Shown here one piece after another: positions 24,245 through 36,584 of a stretch of 64,000 nucleotides of DNA. A model generated the notes under the pieces. It was not told the DNA's origin and did not search any database. It worked only from the letters and a program-made list of their open reading frames with translations. Source of the DNA: Temnopleurus reevesii. Its lineage: Eukaryota > Echinodermata > Echinoidea > Temnopleuroida > Temnopleuridae. The DNA lies in assembly GCA_036244855.1 (NCBI GenBank), contig BQKZ01001367.1, positions 57,409 through 121,408 of the forward strand. The letters run 5' to 3'. The position numbers were made by a program, and so were the translations under genes. Position 1 is the stretch's first letter, and each line of letters begins with the position of its first letter.

Positions 24245-24528
24245 CGTAAGAGAAGACACCACTACCAGCCGGGTGGAGGAGGTACTCTCTTTTCTTCCGA
24301 CGCATCAGATTCCAGCAGTCTCTCCAGCCATCCGTCCACTCCTAACGGCTCACCAAGACTTGGGGCAAGGCGCTTCCACTCTAAGGAGAATCTCATGCCC
24401 ACACGTTGCTCACCTCTGCCTAACGTAGCACCACCGACGGCCAGGATTAGTCCACTTGATGTGGCCTTTCACACCAAGGAGAAGATGGGGAATGGGAGTT
24501 TGGGCTCTGGGCAAGCTCGCTTCTCAAG
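24245..24528 (+). CDS. Exon 3 seen: Ser/Pro/Gly-rich linker after PDZ A
   Basis: It encodes 94 codons plus two bases, from RKRRHHYQPGGGGTLF to GQARFS plus split codon AG. Joined to exon 2 (ending ARK) it makes a basic cluster ARKRKRRHH that could act as a nuclear localisation signal. That would suit the family, since pro-IL-16 is known to enter the nucleus, but it is inference. A Ser-rich stretch follows (SSDASDSSSLSSHPSTPNGS), then RRFHSKENL, a basophilic kinase-type RxxS context, then Pro-rich SPLPNVAPPTARISPL. No folded domain is evident and the segment is probably disordered. The acceptor is TTCATACAG, the donor is AAG/GTAAGT; phase 0 in, phase 2 out. Confidence 0.93.
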
Positions 24529-24566
24529 GTAAGTTGGTTACAAGATGAGCTCTAGTTCCTTTCTTA

Positions 24567-24728
24567 GGGGCTGTTGCAATTGATTGCAAGTTGTGGTTGA
24601 TTGGCATGTGCCAATAAAAATCATGCATATCTATTTACAAGCACATGCTGTGCACAAATGAAAACAGACGTTTGAATTTGCAACTGATTGAAGTTGATTT
24701 GCAATCAATTTAAACTTTCCAGCAACAC
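24567..24728. repeat. Dispersed repeat of the TTGCAATCAAT family
   Basis: It starts GGGGCTGTTGCAATTGATTG and ends with TTGCAATCAATTTAAACTTT then AGCAACACC, giving imperfect inverted ends. An internal TTGGCATGTGCCAA palindrome is present. It is related in motif content to 15311-15465, 38512-38638 and 49985-50085, and begins 39 bases after the exon 3 donor. Confidence 0.6.
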
Positions 24729-26054
24729 CTTCTTTGTCGGGTAATCTACCCATGGATCCTTCAAACATTGATACATNAACTTTCCCCTCACTATATATCA
24801 TGTAAGTAGAAAAATCACAGCCTTCTGGCATATGTAAACAGTATTTTTCCAATTAATGGAAGTTGCCCTGGCTCCTTTCCACATATTGCTTTACTTTTCA
24901 AGCAGGAAACTTCTAAATATATTCATCTGTAAAGCAAGCAGGATTTGTCATTGATCCGTGAAGATACATGGCACTTTATTAATAGTTATCAGATTGACCA
25001 CTGGATTCAATATGTACAGCAGCCACTCTGTAACTGTCACACAAGTTATGTCAGAAAGTTTTAATGCTGTAACATGTATTGATTACATTACAATTTATGC
25101 ACCAATTGCTCCGAGCACTTTTCTTAACTAGTTCCTCCAACCCCCTCGCAAGATAGCTTTAAAGTCTATTTCAGCTTCATGAACTTGTTAAATGCAAACT
25201 AGTCTCAGAAGTGATCTTCAAGCTGAAATAGTTTTTTTTTTTTGGGGGGGGGGAACAGCATCTCTTTATCCTAAATGTATGATATTCAAATTTAGCGTGT
25301 GCCACTTACTAGAATAGTTGGAATCAGTTTTGGAATATTACAATAGTGACTTTTCACAAGGCGATCTTCAAACCAGTTAACGGAATCAGACTACTGTACA
25401 CTGGGTTGAAATCTTACTCGCTTATTCGAGATGCTTGTCAAGTTTCAGAGTAGTCTGTTGAAAATAAAAATTCCTTTTAAAAGAGTAAAGTACATTCATC
25501 CCAGGTTGTCTGCCTTAGATTTTCCAAATTAGTGACTAGATTGATGGTGGAGATATCTTGATCTTATACGACACTTGTCTCCTTCATTATCAGTGTAGCT
25601 GTGATCACTCAGTTTAATACTACAAAGCTAGTCTCAAAGCTAACGTAGAGTATTCAACCAAATTCTATAAGGTCTAAATAATAATTTTGGTAAAAATGCC
25701 TTAAAATATCTTATTGTCCGAGAAGGATGATATAGTCCTATGGATTCATTTTGACCATCAGTATATTTTGAGACTCATAATTATGGATGCTTTGAAGAGA
25801 ATGCATTGTGTTAAAAATTGTTGAAAATTATCAAAACAGCCACCAATGTACTATGTACATGGCCAATATTTGACAATTACATAATTCACAATAATTTAGT
25901 AAGATTTTGTCATTCCAGCAGAAATTTAAGTCATGCAGATACAATAAGGCATGGTAATACAATGAGAGAGCTTCAAGATGAGGATAATTGTATTCTTTAA
26001 ATTCAAATAACAATCTTTCCATGCGTTGATTTACTTGTTAGTGTTATTCATTTT

Positions 26055-27455
26055 TATTTCAAAGTTTGTTGGTGTAAAGATGCCAAATACTTTAGTAAGG
26101 TATCATGATTTTATCATCTTTAATATTTCCCAGGGTGTTGCGTGCACTTATAAAACTGTATGATTCACACAAACCCACGCCTTGCAAAGCAGTTGGGGGT
26201 AGTGCTGGCAAGGATACCCCAAACGACAATCATAATTACAGATCAGTAATTACCTTCTCCGATAGAAAAAGAATACATACATATTCCTAGTGTTTTAAAA
26301 TGAGATGCTATTGTAAGTCACATAATTCTCTTCATAACTTAATCATAAAATGTACCTGTACTCTTTTTGTTTGACCTTCAACAATTACTCTTTGCATTCA
26401 AAACATGATTCATTCAGACACAAATATCTTCTTTTCCTCTGTCAAAATTTTATTTTGTTAGGCAATGAGTCTTTCAGGTCGGATTTATGTTATGATGTTA
26501 GTTGTTCATTGGATAGTACCATATTGTTCAAGCGTTAATAGGCAGGAGCAAGATCAGTTTATTGGAATTACTTGAAAGGGGGATTTAAATTTGAGGATCA
26601 TTCATTGTTTTGAAGAGTTTAAAAATGATGGAATCATATTCTTCTTGGCAAGTATTCTTTGGTATTTGAAGGCTGAAATTGTTTTGTCAAATAAATGAAA
26701 ACATCTTTGTCTTCTTTGCTTTACTGGAACCCTACATATATTTGCTTTGTATGCTTTCATATGACTCTAATTTTGTATCAATAATTTATAGTAGAAATAA
26801 GTCAGATGTATTGAAGCAATAAGAGAAATAGAAAGTAGGAGTTTGGGAAAAGAGTAAATAAAGAACATGTCATATGTAATCTTTTCAATAAGTATAATCA
26901 TTGTAAAATTTGATGATTACCATCTTGTCGATTTGCCGAAAAGTTTTATACATCTTTTGAATGGAGTTATACATTGATTTAAATCAGATATGCTTGTCAA
27001 ATTTTATTGCTACTGTACCTACCGCATGTAAAGTGTCTGCTCAAAAGATTACACGAGATGCGACAAAAAATTGTAAAAGGAGGCACAACTACTTTGTCAT
27101 GAAAATTAAATGTGTCTGTGTTTTTAAATGTAAATCGTACATTGCACTGCTGCGGCTTACCCATGCAAAATGATTCAGGTTTAGCACCCTTCTTGCGCTC
27201 AAAAGACTTTTCCCTACTATCTCATTCCATTCATGATTGGTTAATTAGTTCTATTACCTCTAATTCCCCATATCATCCTAATTCGGCTTTTGTCATACTT
27301 AATAGTCATTAGCTCCCATGGGGGCTCAAATTGATAGCGGAATTCAATATGGTGTCATAATTGTTTTTAATGAGTATACTCGGTATGGGTTTACCATGGG
27401 ATTTATGATGACAGGAATGATATCATTGTGATATCTTAGTTGACTTTCATTCACT
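26055..27455. repeat. 1.4 kb direct repeat, copy A, ending at N 27456
   Basis: Copy A matches 27969-29368 at a constant offset of 1914 bp with only a few substitutions seen by eye (for example 26247 G against 28161 T). It starts at TTTCAAAGTTTGTTGGTGTA and ends exactly at the N at 27456. A 512-bp segment absent from before copy A separates the N from copy B. The abrupt end at the N suggests an assembly-level duplication of allelic contigs rather than a biological tandem repeat. Short frames inside it show no recognisable domain. Confidence 0.9.
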
Positions 27456-27456
27456 N

Positions 27457-27968
27457 TATGGTGGCTAAATAATAGCGGGTGACTGAGGAAAAACGGACTG
27501 CCATTATAGACTAATCGCCTCACGTAGAATCTCGGATCGCACGAACTCAGTCACCCATGCGTGACACCAGCCGCTGATTCCGGCTGAATAGTAAAGAGAT
27601 ATATGCCACTGAATACTCGTTACGGGTATCAGCGAAACTAAAAATCTACTGTCTCAGCTGGCTGGCGGGTAATACATGAAATACGAAATTCTTGCTAACT
27701 TGTACAAGCAAATTAATTTCATGAATGCTTAAAAAATCAAATTGATGGGAAGTAATGATAGAAACTCTGTTGGAGTACTTAGTTTAATCATTGATCTTTC
27801 TACATTCATTAATACAAATACCAAGATCGTGTTTATAAAGGTGTTATTACCCATCAAAAGAGAACATACTGATGCTACTTTGGGAACCGAGTATACCCGG
27901 TTCCCGTATATGAGTGGGGTTTGTGGGAACCGGGTATACCCGGTTCCCGTCGTCAACGGGTTAATTTT
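27457..27968. other. 512-bp insert between repeat copies, with palindromes
   Basis: This segment lies between the N and copy B and is not found before copy A. It is less AT-rich at its start (CGGACTGCC, GGATCGCACG) than its surroundings. It ends with two copies of a 24-bp palindrome at 27882-27905 and 27925-27948, then TCGTCAACGGGTTAA. If the flanking repeat is allelic, this would be sequence present on only one haplotype, possibly part of a mobile element. No protein of recognised family is encoded. Confidence 0.7.
27882..27948. repeat. Paired 24-bp palindromes
   Basis: The second copy, 27925-27948, is a perfect 24-bp palindrome with half GGGAACCGGGTA. The first copy, 27882-27905, differs by one base (GAGTATA for GGGTATA). 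A 19-bp spacer (GTATATGAGTGGGGTTTGT) separates them. Together they can form two cruciforms or one larger stem. Confidence 0.93.
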
Positions 27969-29368
27969 AATTTCAAAGTTTGTTGGTGTAAAGATGCCAA
28001 ATACTTTAGTAAGGTATCATGATTTTATCATCTTTAATATTTCCCAGGGTGTTGCGTGCACTTATAAAACTGTATGATTCACACAAACCCACGCCTTGCA
28101 AAGCAGTTGGGGGTAGTGCTGGCAAGGATACCCCAAACGACAATCATAATTACAGATCATTAATTACCTTCTCCGATAGAGAAATAATACATACAAATTC
28201 CTAGTGTTTTAAAATGAGATGCTATTGTAAGTCACATAATTCTCTTCATAACTTAATCATAAAATGTACCTGTACTCTTTTTGTTTGACCTTCAACAATT
28301 ACTCTTTGCATTCAAAACATGATTCATTCAGACACAAATATCTTCTTTTCCTCTGTCAAAATTTTATTTTGTTAGGCAATGAGTCTTTCAGGTCGGATTT
28401 ATGTTATGATGTTAGTTGTTCATTGGATAGTACCATATTGTTCAAGCGTTAATAGGCAGGAGCAAGATCAGTTTATTGGAATTACTTGAAAGGGGGATTT
28501 AAATTTGAGGATCATTCATTGTTTTGAAGAGTTTAAAAATGATGGAATCATATTCTTCTTGGCAAGTATTCTTTGGTATTTGAAGGCTGAAATTGTTTTG
28601 TCAAATAAATGAAAACATCTTTGTCTTCTTTGCTTTACTGGAACCCTACATATATTTGCTTTGTATGCTTTCATATGACTCTAATTTTGTATCAATAATT
28701 TATAGTAGAAATAAGTCAGATGTATTGAAGCAATAAGAGAAATAGAAAGTAGGAGTTTGGGAAAAGAGTAAATAAAGAACATGTCATATGTAATCTTTTC
28801 AATAAGTATAATCATTGTAAAATTTGATGATTACCATCTTGTCGATTTGCCGAAAAGTTTTATACATCTTTTGAATGGAGTTATACATTGATTTAAATCA
28901 GATATGCTTGTCAAATTTTATTGCTACTGTACCTACCGCATGTAAAGTGTCTGCTCAAAAGATTACACGAAATGCGACAAAAAATTGTAAAAGGAGGCAC
29001 AACTACTTTGTCATGAAAATTAAATGTGTCTATGTTTTTTAATGTAAATCGTACATTGCACTGCTGCGGCTTACCCATGCAAAATGATTCAGGTTTAGCA
29101 CCCTTCTTGCGCTCAAAAGACTTTTCCCTACTATCTCATTCCATTCATGATTGGTTAATTAGTTCTATTACCTCTAATTCCCCATATCATCCTAATTCGG
29201 CTTTTGTCATACTTAATAGTCATTAGCTCCCATGGGGGCTCAAATTGATAGCGGAATTCAATATGGTGTCATAATTGTTTTTAATGAGTATACTCGGTAT
29301 GGGTTTACCATGGGATTTATGATGACAGGAATGATATCATTGTGATATCTTAGTTGACTTTCATTCAC
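27969..29368. repeat. 1.4 kb direct repeat, copy B
   Basis: This is the near-identical partner of 26055-27455. After 29368 the sequence continues into unique DNA (ATACGCTTTAGCAAGCC), while copy A stops at the N. The pair therefore behaves like an overlap between neighbouring contigs that was not merged. Confidence 0.9.
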
Positions 29369-29542
29369 ATACGCTTTAGCAAGCCACTTGATGGCCCCAA
29401 TTCTGCAGACAAGCGAACACATATTGCTACATAAATGTAGTTCTGAAACGTGTTTATCCATTTAAACGGATCTGTCTTTCTTTTTTTTTTATCAAAGATA
29501 GAATTCCCATCTTCTCCAAAAAGAAATGATTTGTAATTGAAT

Positions 29543-29742
29543 ACACAAGAAAGAGAGAGAGGGAGAGAGAGATTGAGAAAGTAAAGAGGGAGGGGGCGCC
29601 TAGGGGAAGAAAAAGAGAAAACAAAAGAAAGACGGTAAAAAAAAGAAAGGCAGAAAATAAGGATAGAGATAAGCGTAGAATAAAGAGCATAGACAAGAGA
29701 GAGTGAGAGGGAGGGAGGGAGGGAGGGAGGGAGGGAGAGGGA
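29543..29742. repeat. Purine-rich tract with GGGA repeats
   Basis: About 200 bases are nearly all A and G on the plus strand, ending in a GGGA/GGGAGG simple repeat at 29708-29740. Such mirror-prone homopurine tracts can adopt triplex structures. The open minus-strand frames across it (Leu/Ser/Pro-rich) are low-complexity artefacts. It directly abuts the hairpin element at 29743. Confidence 0.9.
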
Positions 29743-30014
29743 TAGTCCAGTTGAGGACTGAGTGTTCTGATAACACCCACCTCTGCATATTCACTTACAC
29801 GGTACACACAGGGACTGCACTGCACTCAACCACAGAGTCCTTACATAACCCTCTAACATGTATACCCCTCTAATCGCGCCTCGGACGCGATCAGAGGGGT
29901 ATACATGTTAGAGGGTTATGTAAGGACTCTGTGGTTGAGTGCAGTGCAGTCTCTGTGTGTAAGTGAATATGCAGAGGTGGGTGCTATCAGAACACTCAGT
30001 CCTCAACTGGACTA
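29743..30014. mobile_element. Full-length hairpin (foldback) element with 9-bp flanking repeat
   Basis: The left arm 29743-29878 and right arm 29886-30014 are almost perfect inverted repeats around a 7-base loop, CCTCGGA. The ends are TAGTCCAGTTGAGGACTGAG and its complement. The left arm has one extra 7-base block (GGTACAC, near 29801-29807) and there are few mismatches. The identical 9-mer GGAGAGGGA flanks both ends (29734-29742 and 30015-30023), as expected for a target site duplication. A 9-bp duplication is usual for Mutator-like elements, but the purine-rich site makes chance identity more likely than normal. There is no coding capacity. Confidence 0.92.
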
Positions 30015-30585
30015 GGAGAGGGATGGAGAGGGATGACTTTGATATATATGATTATAAAGATTTCTTAAGCTATAATTGCATAAAGTAGGATGTTCGATGT
30101 TATGTCCACATGTATATTCTATGTTAAATGTTTCCTTCTGATGGACATGGTGTAGATTTAAAGGATGTAGAGTAAGAGAACTTGTAAAGGAAGAAGTACC
30201 AATTATCTTGTCAGACTCAATCCATTTTAAACTGAGCATTCTATTCGAGGAACCCTATATTTCCCAGGGATGATCCTTAAGTAGCATATTTGGTTTGGAA
30301 ATTCAGGAGAACTTTCTGTTCACTTGACCGATGAAGAAATCTTTGAGGAGGCCAGCTACATGAGAGTGGAATGATTGTAATGTATGTTTCAAAGTTTCGA
30401 AATGTTGTGCCTTCAGTCGAGCTAGAGCAATAGTAATAATACTAATGCAATTTGTTTAATGCATGTTTCCACTCTGACGAGTACTCAAGGCACTTTGCAT
30501 TATTATTACTCTGGCTTTAGTTTGTTGCACTTCAAGTAAGGAATATTCCTGCAAGCTACCAATTCACCTCTCCGAGCGTTGTTTC

Positions 30586-30637
30586 ACCAAATCATTCTTA
30601 AACTTCCGCACGACTTTAAGAAAGACTGGAGTACGTT
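30586..30637. mobile_element. Half-copy of GTGTTTCACCAA MITE
   Basis: GTTGTTTCACCAAATCATTC followed by AAGAAAGACTGGAGTACGTT matches the arm of the foldback element at 18889-19174. The mirrored arm is missing. SINE sequence follows directly at about 30638, so the SINE may have cut or replaced the other half. Confidence 0.7.
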
Positions 30638-30748
30638 AGTGCAGCACAATGTGCATACATTTCTTGCTGATGAAAATAGAAACACGGTGGATTGAAACTG
30701 TCACTCTCAGGTTGAAAAGTGAGAGTCAGAACCATGACACTAAACACT
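30638..30748 (-). mobile_element. Truncated tRNA-derived SINE
   Basis: Read on the minus strand it has GTCATGGTTCTGACTCTCAC, then TTCAACCTGAGAGT, TTTCATCAGCAAGAAATGTA and GTGCTGCAC, the same order as in 2431-2694 and 38984-39222. It stops after GTGCTGCAC, so the 3' half and tail are missing. Confidence 0.7.
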
Positions 30749-31239
30749 AGCGTGTGATGAAAATTATTTGAAACACAGCCATTTTTACTCCACTATGGCC
30801 TACTCATACTTTTATCGAATTAATTAATGATACAACTTTATTAAGATTGTTCACATGAATCGCTAAAGTTAAGAGGGATGGATTAAACTTCCGCTGCTCT
30901 TGTTTTTGTAGATGTTTGTTGGTTACTTCCCTTGCGATGATAGCGACTGTTTCCTGCCCTCTATCGACAGTAGGAGGATGAGACTGAAATATCCTGCGAG
31001 ATCATCACAAATATTTCCTCTCATTTTGATCTTGATTCTGACATACTGACAGTCTAATTGAGATGGGTATCTGACCTGTAGTATTGAATTAGGCAACCAA
31101 GCAGATCCAAATATTGATTTCCATTTCATTAGCAATCCAGCATTCAGGAGTACTTTCAAAAGGATAAGATGATGAAATATGTGGGAGAAAAGTAATCTAT
31201 TTTGGCATATAGAATATTCTAAAATGGACATTTCTCAAA

Positions 31240-31480
31240 TCAGGAGCATTTAGGAGGGGAGGTGAAGGAGCAAGGAAAGGAAGGATAGAAGATTGAGGGA
31301 AGGGGTAGAATGGAATTGGGAAAGGGAAGGGAAGGAGGAAAAGTTGCAGGCTGGGCAAGGAAGACAGGAAAATATTACTATGAGGAGAAAATCCCAAAGG
31401 GTAAGATAGATAGATACATGTAGGTAAAGAGAGAGAAAAAGAGGGCGGGGAGGGAGGGATGGAGGGAGAGGGGGAGAGAA
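31240..31480. repeat. Purine-rich tract
   Basis: The plus strand is made mostly of A and G (GGAAAGGAAGG, GAAGGGAAGGAGG, GAGGGAGGGATGGAGG blocks). The Pro/Ser/Leu-rich minus-strand frame 31197-31505 is explained by this composition. Confidence 0.85.
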
Positions 31481-34400
31481 TCATGACGAGAGGCGGAATG
31501 AGCAAATTGTTGGCTTATTGTGAAAGATAAAATATTGGAAAATAAAGCTAAATGAAGGAACTGACATGCAAGAATGATAAATTACAGGTTTCTCTTTAAT
31601 CAAAGTCATGACATTTTATGCAATGGATGTTCTGTGATGCAGGGGCTTGTACTCTACATCAAACTTAGTAGCACTCAGAATTAGGATCACATAATTCCAT
31701 TTGCAATAAAATTTGCAATTACGTGCAATGCCCATTAAGTGGGATATTTCCATTAGTAATGAGCGTCTCTATGCATACCACATTTTCCTGAGCTTATTAT
31801 TCTGCTCGGGCCGAATTGAATGTTACTTTCATGAAAGAGTTAGCAGAGCAAAAGCATAAACCTATTCAGTGTGACATTTATTGGGAGTGTTTAATAACCG
31901 AGATTCCTGTCTTGCAAAAACGTTGATATACAAGGGATGAAGGGCCATACTTTCTCAAAGTACCACCATGAAGTCTTGCTGTAATGATCTTGTGGTAGTG
32001 AATCATGATAGACCACCACAAGAATAGACAGGTGGGACTACATGACTTATTTTGCCATAGATTAGGCTTAATAGGAGATTTAGCTAAATGTGAGAGATGG
32101 TGCACTAGCATATAGTCCAGCCCACCTGACGTTATACATTTTAATTAAGATAGAAGGATATTAATCACCATCGGTAGAAGAAAATGTATAGGATTTTAGC
32201 AGGTGAAGTGTGTCTAGAGAGTGTAGAAAGAAAGCGCTATGGTACTCTTTTTTAGCGCTACATAAATAATCTATATCAGTTTTATTATCATTATTAAAGA
32301 ATAGAAAGATTAATTTTATGTAAAAAAGGAAGACAAAGCAATCTTCTGTTAGATGAGAAATTATCTTTTAGAAAAGTATTATGTGCTTCATCAACATACA
32401 TTGCAAAGGGAAAAGGTGAGGATTTGTCAATAAAACAGTTTGAAAATGAGAGATTTAAATGAGAAAATGTTTTGTTTGGTCTATTATCCCACCAAGGGTA
32501 AGGGCAGCACAATGTGGATGAATTAATGAAGGTGAACATGTTAGGGAGTATTCAAATACATTGCATTGGTAAGTTAGAATGATAAAAGTAGGACAAATAG
32601 AACTATAAAGCAGAAAACAAGGTTCAAGGTAAAAAAAACACATTTTACTGGAGATATAAGCGTAGTTTTTAAATTAATGGATCATAAGTTTCACAGTTCA
32701 AAGACATTTTCTAACACTATTGCCATTCACCAGCAGATGAAGAGTATTGAAGAGACTATTGAATGAACATCTCATGAAAAAGCATAAAAACTAAGAGAAT
32801 TCAATTGAACAATGAAAAATGAAAAAGTGAGAAAAAAAATAAATCAGCACATGACATAAGTTCGAAGGATATATGACCGGAAAGAAGATATGAACGAGAA
32901 GAGAAGTAAAATAGAATGTTGAAATAACACTCCTTCCCTAGATATGAACATGTTTTCATCATCTGAATTTATAGGTACCTGGACATCGTATCATGCACTT
33001 TAGGGGATTGTTCCCTCTTGCAATATTAATTACCTTTGGTAAGATAGCTATCACACTTGCTTCACTCAACTCTAGTGAGGTTAATGACTATCTATGGGGA
33101 AATTGCTTGAATGCCAGCAAACTTTCGACAAGTATCGAGAAAAATAACTGCTTTTATAAGCAAAGAAAAAAATGCTTGATAAAATGTATGAATTGTTATT
33201 AGGTTAATGATATTGACTGACTACACTATATTGTATTCGCAGGCAATGATTAATTCAGCTGATGTTTATACAGAATACATTTTTAAATGGTTATATAGGG
33301 CCCCTCTAATTTAAAGTAATTCATGAATCATAATGAATTCTTTGACAAAGAAGGTCTCACAAATGAAAATTAAAAGAAAAAAACATTGACAATTTGTACT
33401 CCTTTGAAAACAGCCAACTCATAGTTTGACTGGGATTTATGCCAAGACAGCTTTATTTTAGAAACCTTTCAGCCCATGAATTATCCATGAGGCATTCAGC
33501 TTAAGAAAATTGTGCTGTTAATAAAATTTGTCCTCACATTTCGGTCAGATTGGATGAGGTATGTGGTTTGTGTAATTGAATTTCCATATTACGTGCTTTA
33601 TAAAGAAGCCAATTTTCAAAACACAGAGTTTGGAAATATATAAAATCCTATTCTGAATGGTCTTGAAGGCACTCGCGTAGGTACGAGGGATGTCAAATTA
33701 TATGAGTCTTCGTTCCATATGAACATTTTAGTCTCTCAAACAATATAGAAACCAGAAGAAGTGGAAGTTGCAAGATAATGATAATAATAATATATGCAAT
33801 GTATATGGCACCAAATTTACTTCTTCAAAAAAAGCTCAAGGAGCAACTATGATGTGAAGAAGTGGGTAAATTATACATGAGACATATAGAAGAGAAGAGA
33901 GAAGTGCAAGAAAAATAACGAGGGGACATAATCAATTATATGCGATGTTAGAAAGATAAGTTTTTAGATTCTGTTTGAATATTTCAGCTCAGCTACTGTC
34001 TTTGATGGCTTGTGGAAGGGAGTTCCAAATAGATAAGTATATTCCGTACTGGATAGCTATTGATCGGTACTGGCCAACCAAAATCATTGTTCCATGTGGA
34101 TAGTATTCTTGAAAGGATAGAGCATACAATAAACAAAAGCTAGTTTGTAATTGATTTGTAGTTGATACAGCTATATACACTGGACAACAAGAAAAGTCAT
34201 GGTTTGTGGTATTGGGGTGGGGGTGTATGTGTCACAAATGGTGACAGAGGATGACAAAAAAGGCAGACAGAGACAAAGAGAGAGAATCAGACTATATATA
34301 GAGGTGTGAAGTAGCATATAAACTTAAAACAATTGAACATATTTGAGAGAATGCTACGTATCAGGAGATAGTTTCTATTTTCAAACTGAGAAAACAAAGG

Positions 34401-36584
34401 AAGTGTAAATTGGAGTTGGTGCTGATGTGACAGTGAGCTTCCTGCATTTGTGAATCTGATGATTGATTCATTGTTTGTATATCAGCGTGGTGAAGTCACA
34501 CCAAAGTTATCGACACTTCCATTGTATCTGCCAAGAAACTTACCCAAAATATAGCTGAGCAAAATATTCAAACATACAAAATTCACGCTGTGCTCACATG
34601 CAAAGTGTTTTCTGGTTTTGAGGGAATTGTTGACACTGGTATAAACCAATAAGACAGAAAGACATTTATCGAAAAGTAGGATTGCCCTAACCACACTCAA
34701 AGTCTTCAATCTAATGTAATCAAAATAAAGAAGGCAAATCTTTAACTTTCAGCTCATAAATATTGCAATGTATTGGAGCTTATACAAAATTTAAAATTTA
34801 ATGTTAATAGAGATGTCAAGTCAGACATTTTCAATCGAAAAGATATTTCAACCTTATTTCATTGAAGTAATTCAAGTTTTATTCTTTTCAGATTAAATAG
34901 TTTTTAAGTGAAACATTGCAGAGTCTTTATTTCCTTCTCAATCTAGCTGCACTTAAATTTGCTTAGTTTGCCTGAAATGTTAGCTGTTCTGGTGTCAGCC
35001 TTGCAGTATGACTACTCTTTGAATAAATGGATTGATTCATTGTTATACATCCTAAGAATAAAGAGTGTAAAATGATTTTAAAGGAAGTCCTTTACAACAT
35101 GTATTACATTGTATTCTAAATTCCTTTGAATATGATTATTGTCTTGAATTATGCTATTGAAAATTATGAGTTTACATCACTCTTTATACATGCATATAAT
35201 AAGTTCATGCAAGGTGAAATTATCAAAACTGTGTCCCTTAGCTTTAAAAGTGACATAGTTTCAACATTCTGGCACTAACCTTTTTTTTAAAACTTTTTCT
35301 GTGAGTTTTTCCCCATGAGGATTATGGTCAAGTAACTTATTAGGTATTTAGGTTTCTGTTTAGCAAAAATTTATCTTGTTTTGATGCATGTGCCAATTAT
35401 TCAAGCTGTATGATGGATCTGGTTACTGTAAATTAAGTCAGCAAATGAATCAAATGACCTTGCCCTTCGATAGAAGTGGCTTGTTTAGTAATTCTTTAAA
35501 AATGTGAATGAGATGTTTCATTCTAAAGAAGCTTATGATTATTGATATTCATATTTTTGTATCTGCAACAAGTGATATACCGGTTCATGTAATGTATTTA
35601 TAATTTGCAAATTATTTCCTTTGATATGTTCTGCTTGTGTTAATTATTATATTTTCAAGCACCTTGAGAACTTTTTTGTGGATGTTGTACCCTAGAAATA
35701 TCCATGACATTTATCAACATCATTATTATAATGAAATATTTTTTAGGCAAAATAATTGCCTAGCTACATGACCAATTAGTCAGTGATGCCTAGATACACA
35801 TGTGTCAATAAAATGTGTTAATGCCAGCTGTTTCAACATGAGTAATATTCACGTGTAGGTGAATGTTATAATAGAACAATTTTGTAAAATGTATTTCAAA
35901 TAATTGGGATTAGGGGTATTGGGGTCAGAAGAGAAGATGCCCTGTACTGTAAGAGCAGAAATTACAGTATAGTTTGATATTTTGCGAGATTTCTTATCCT
36001 GTCCTGTCCAAAATTTTAAACACAGTAAGATCCCCATCTCTATGTTCAAGCATAATTCAAATTGTGAAAAATAATTCCTGAAAGAGATGCTAAAATGTTC
36101 CAATAATATGAACATGTTGGCGTACATGTCATTTACTGTTTTTTTTTCACCATCATATGCTTGCGTTTGACTACTGTAAAAAAAATTGTGTTGTAGCCCC
36201 GCGCGAGACCACTGTCTATACCATCGAATCTGAAAGGAATAACCAAAAATATGAGAAAATCCATGCCAATGAATTTAAAGGTAAACATACAATTGCTGGG
36301 AACATTACAAAGTTGTTAACGGTAACAACCCATCTCAGCTGGGATGGTGTCTTCCATTCAGTTATGTTTTTCCTTTTATCCCTATACAGTAGTCATGTAC
36401 TTTAAATACAACTTTGTGATTTCTACATGTGTGATTATTAGAACATTTTCAGTGACATCTCAATCCCACACCCAAAATGAATTCCATTCCTCAATTACAA
36501 ATGCGTGACAAACTATGAAAAGAAACGGCTGTCTCTCTAACTTTTGCACTTCTTAAAGAGGATATGAAAGATTATTTGAAACAT

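Noticed and set aside
26105..28204. Paired frames MILSSLIFPRVLRALIKLYD conserved between two places
   Set aside because: They lie in the 1.4 kb direct repeat whose two copies are nearly identical throughout, so there is no sign of coding constraint.
29454..29825. Leu/Ser/Pro-rich minus-strand frame of 123 codons
   Set aside because: It is the complement of the purine-rich tract next to the hairpin element. The same applies to 31197-31505, 40255-40527 and 47025-47377.
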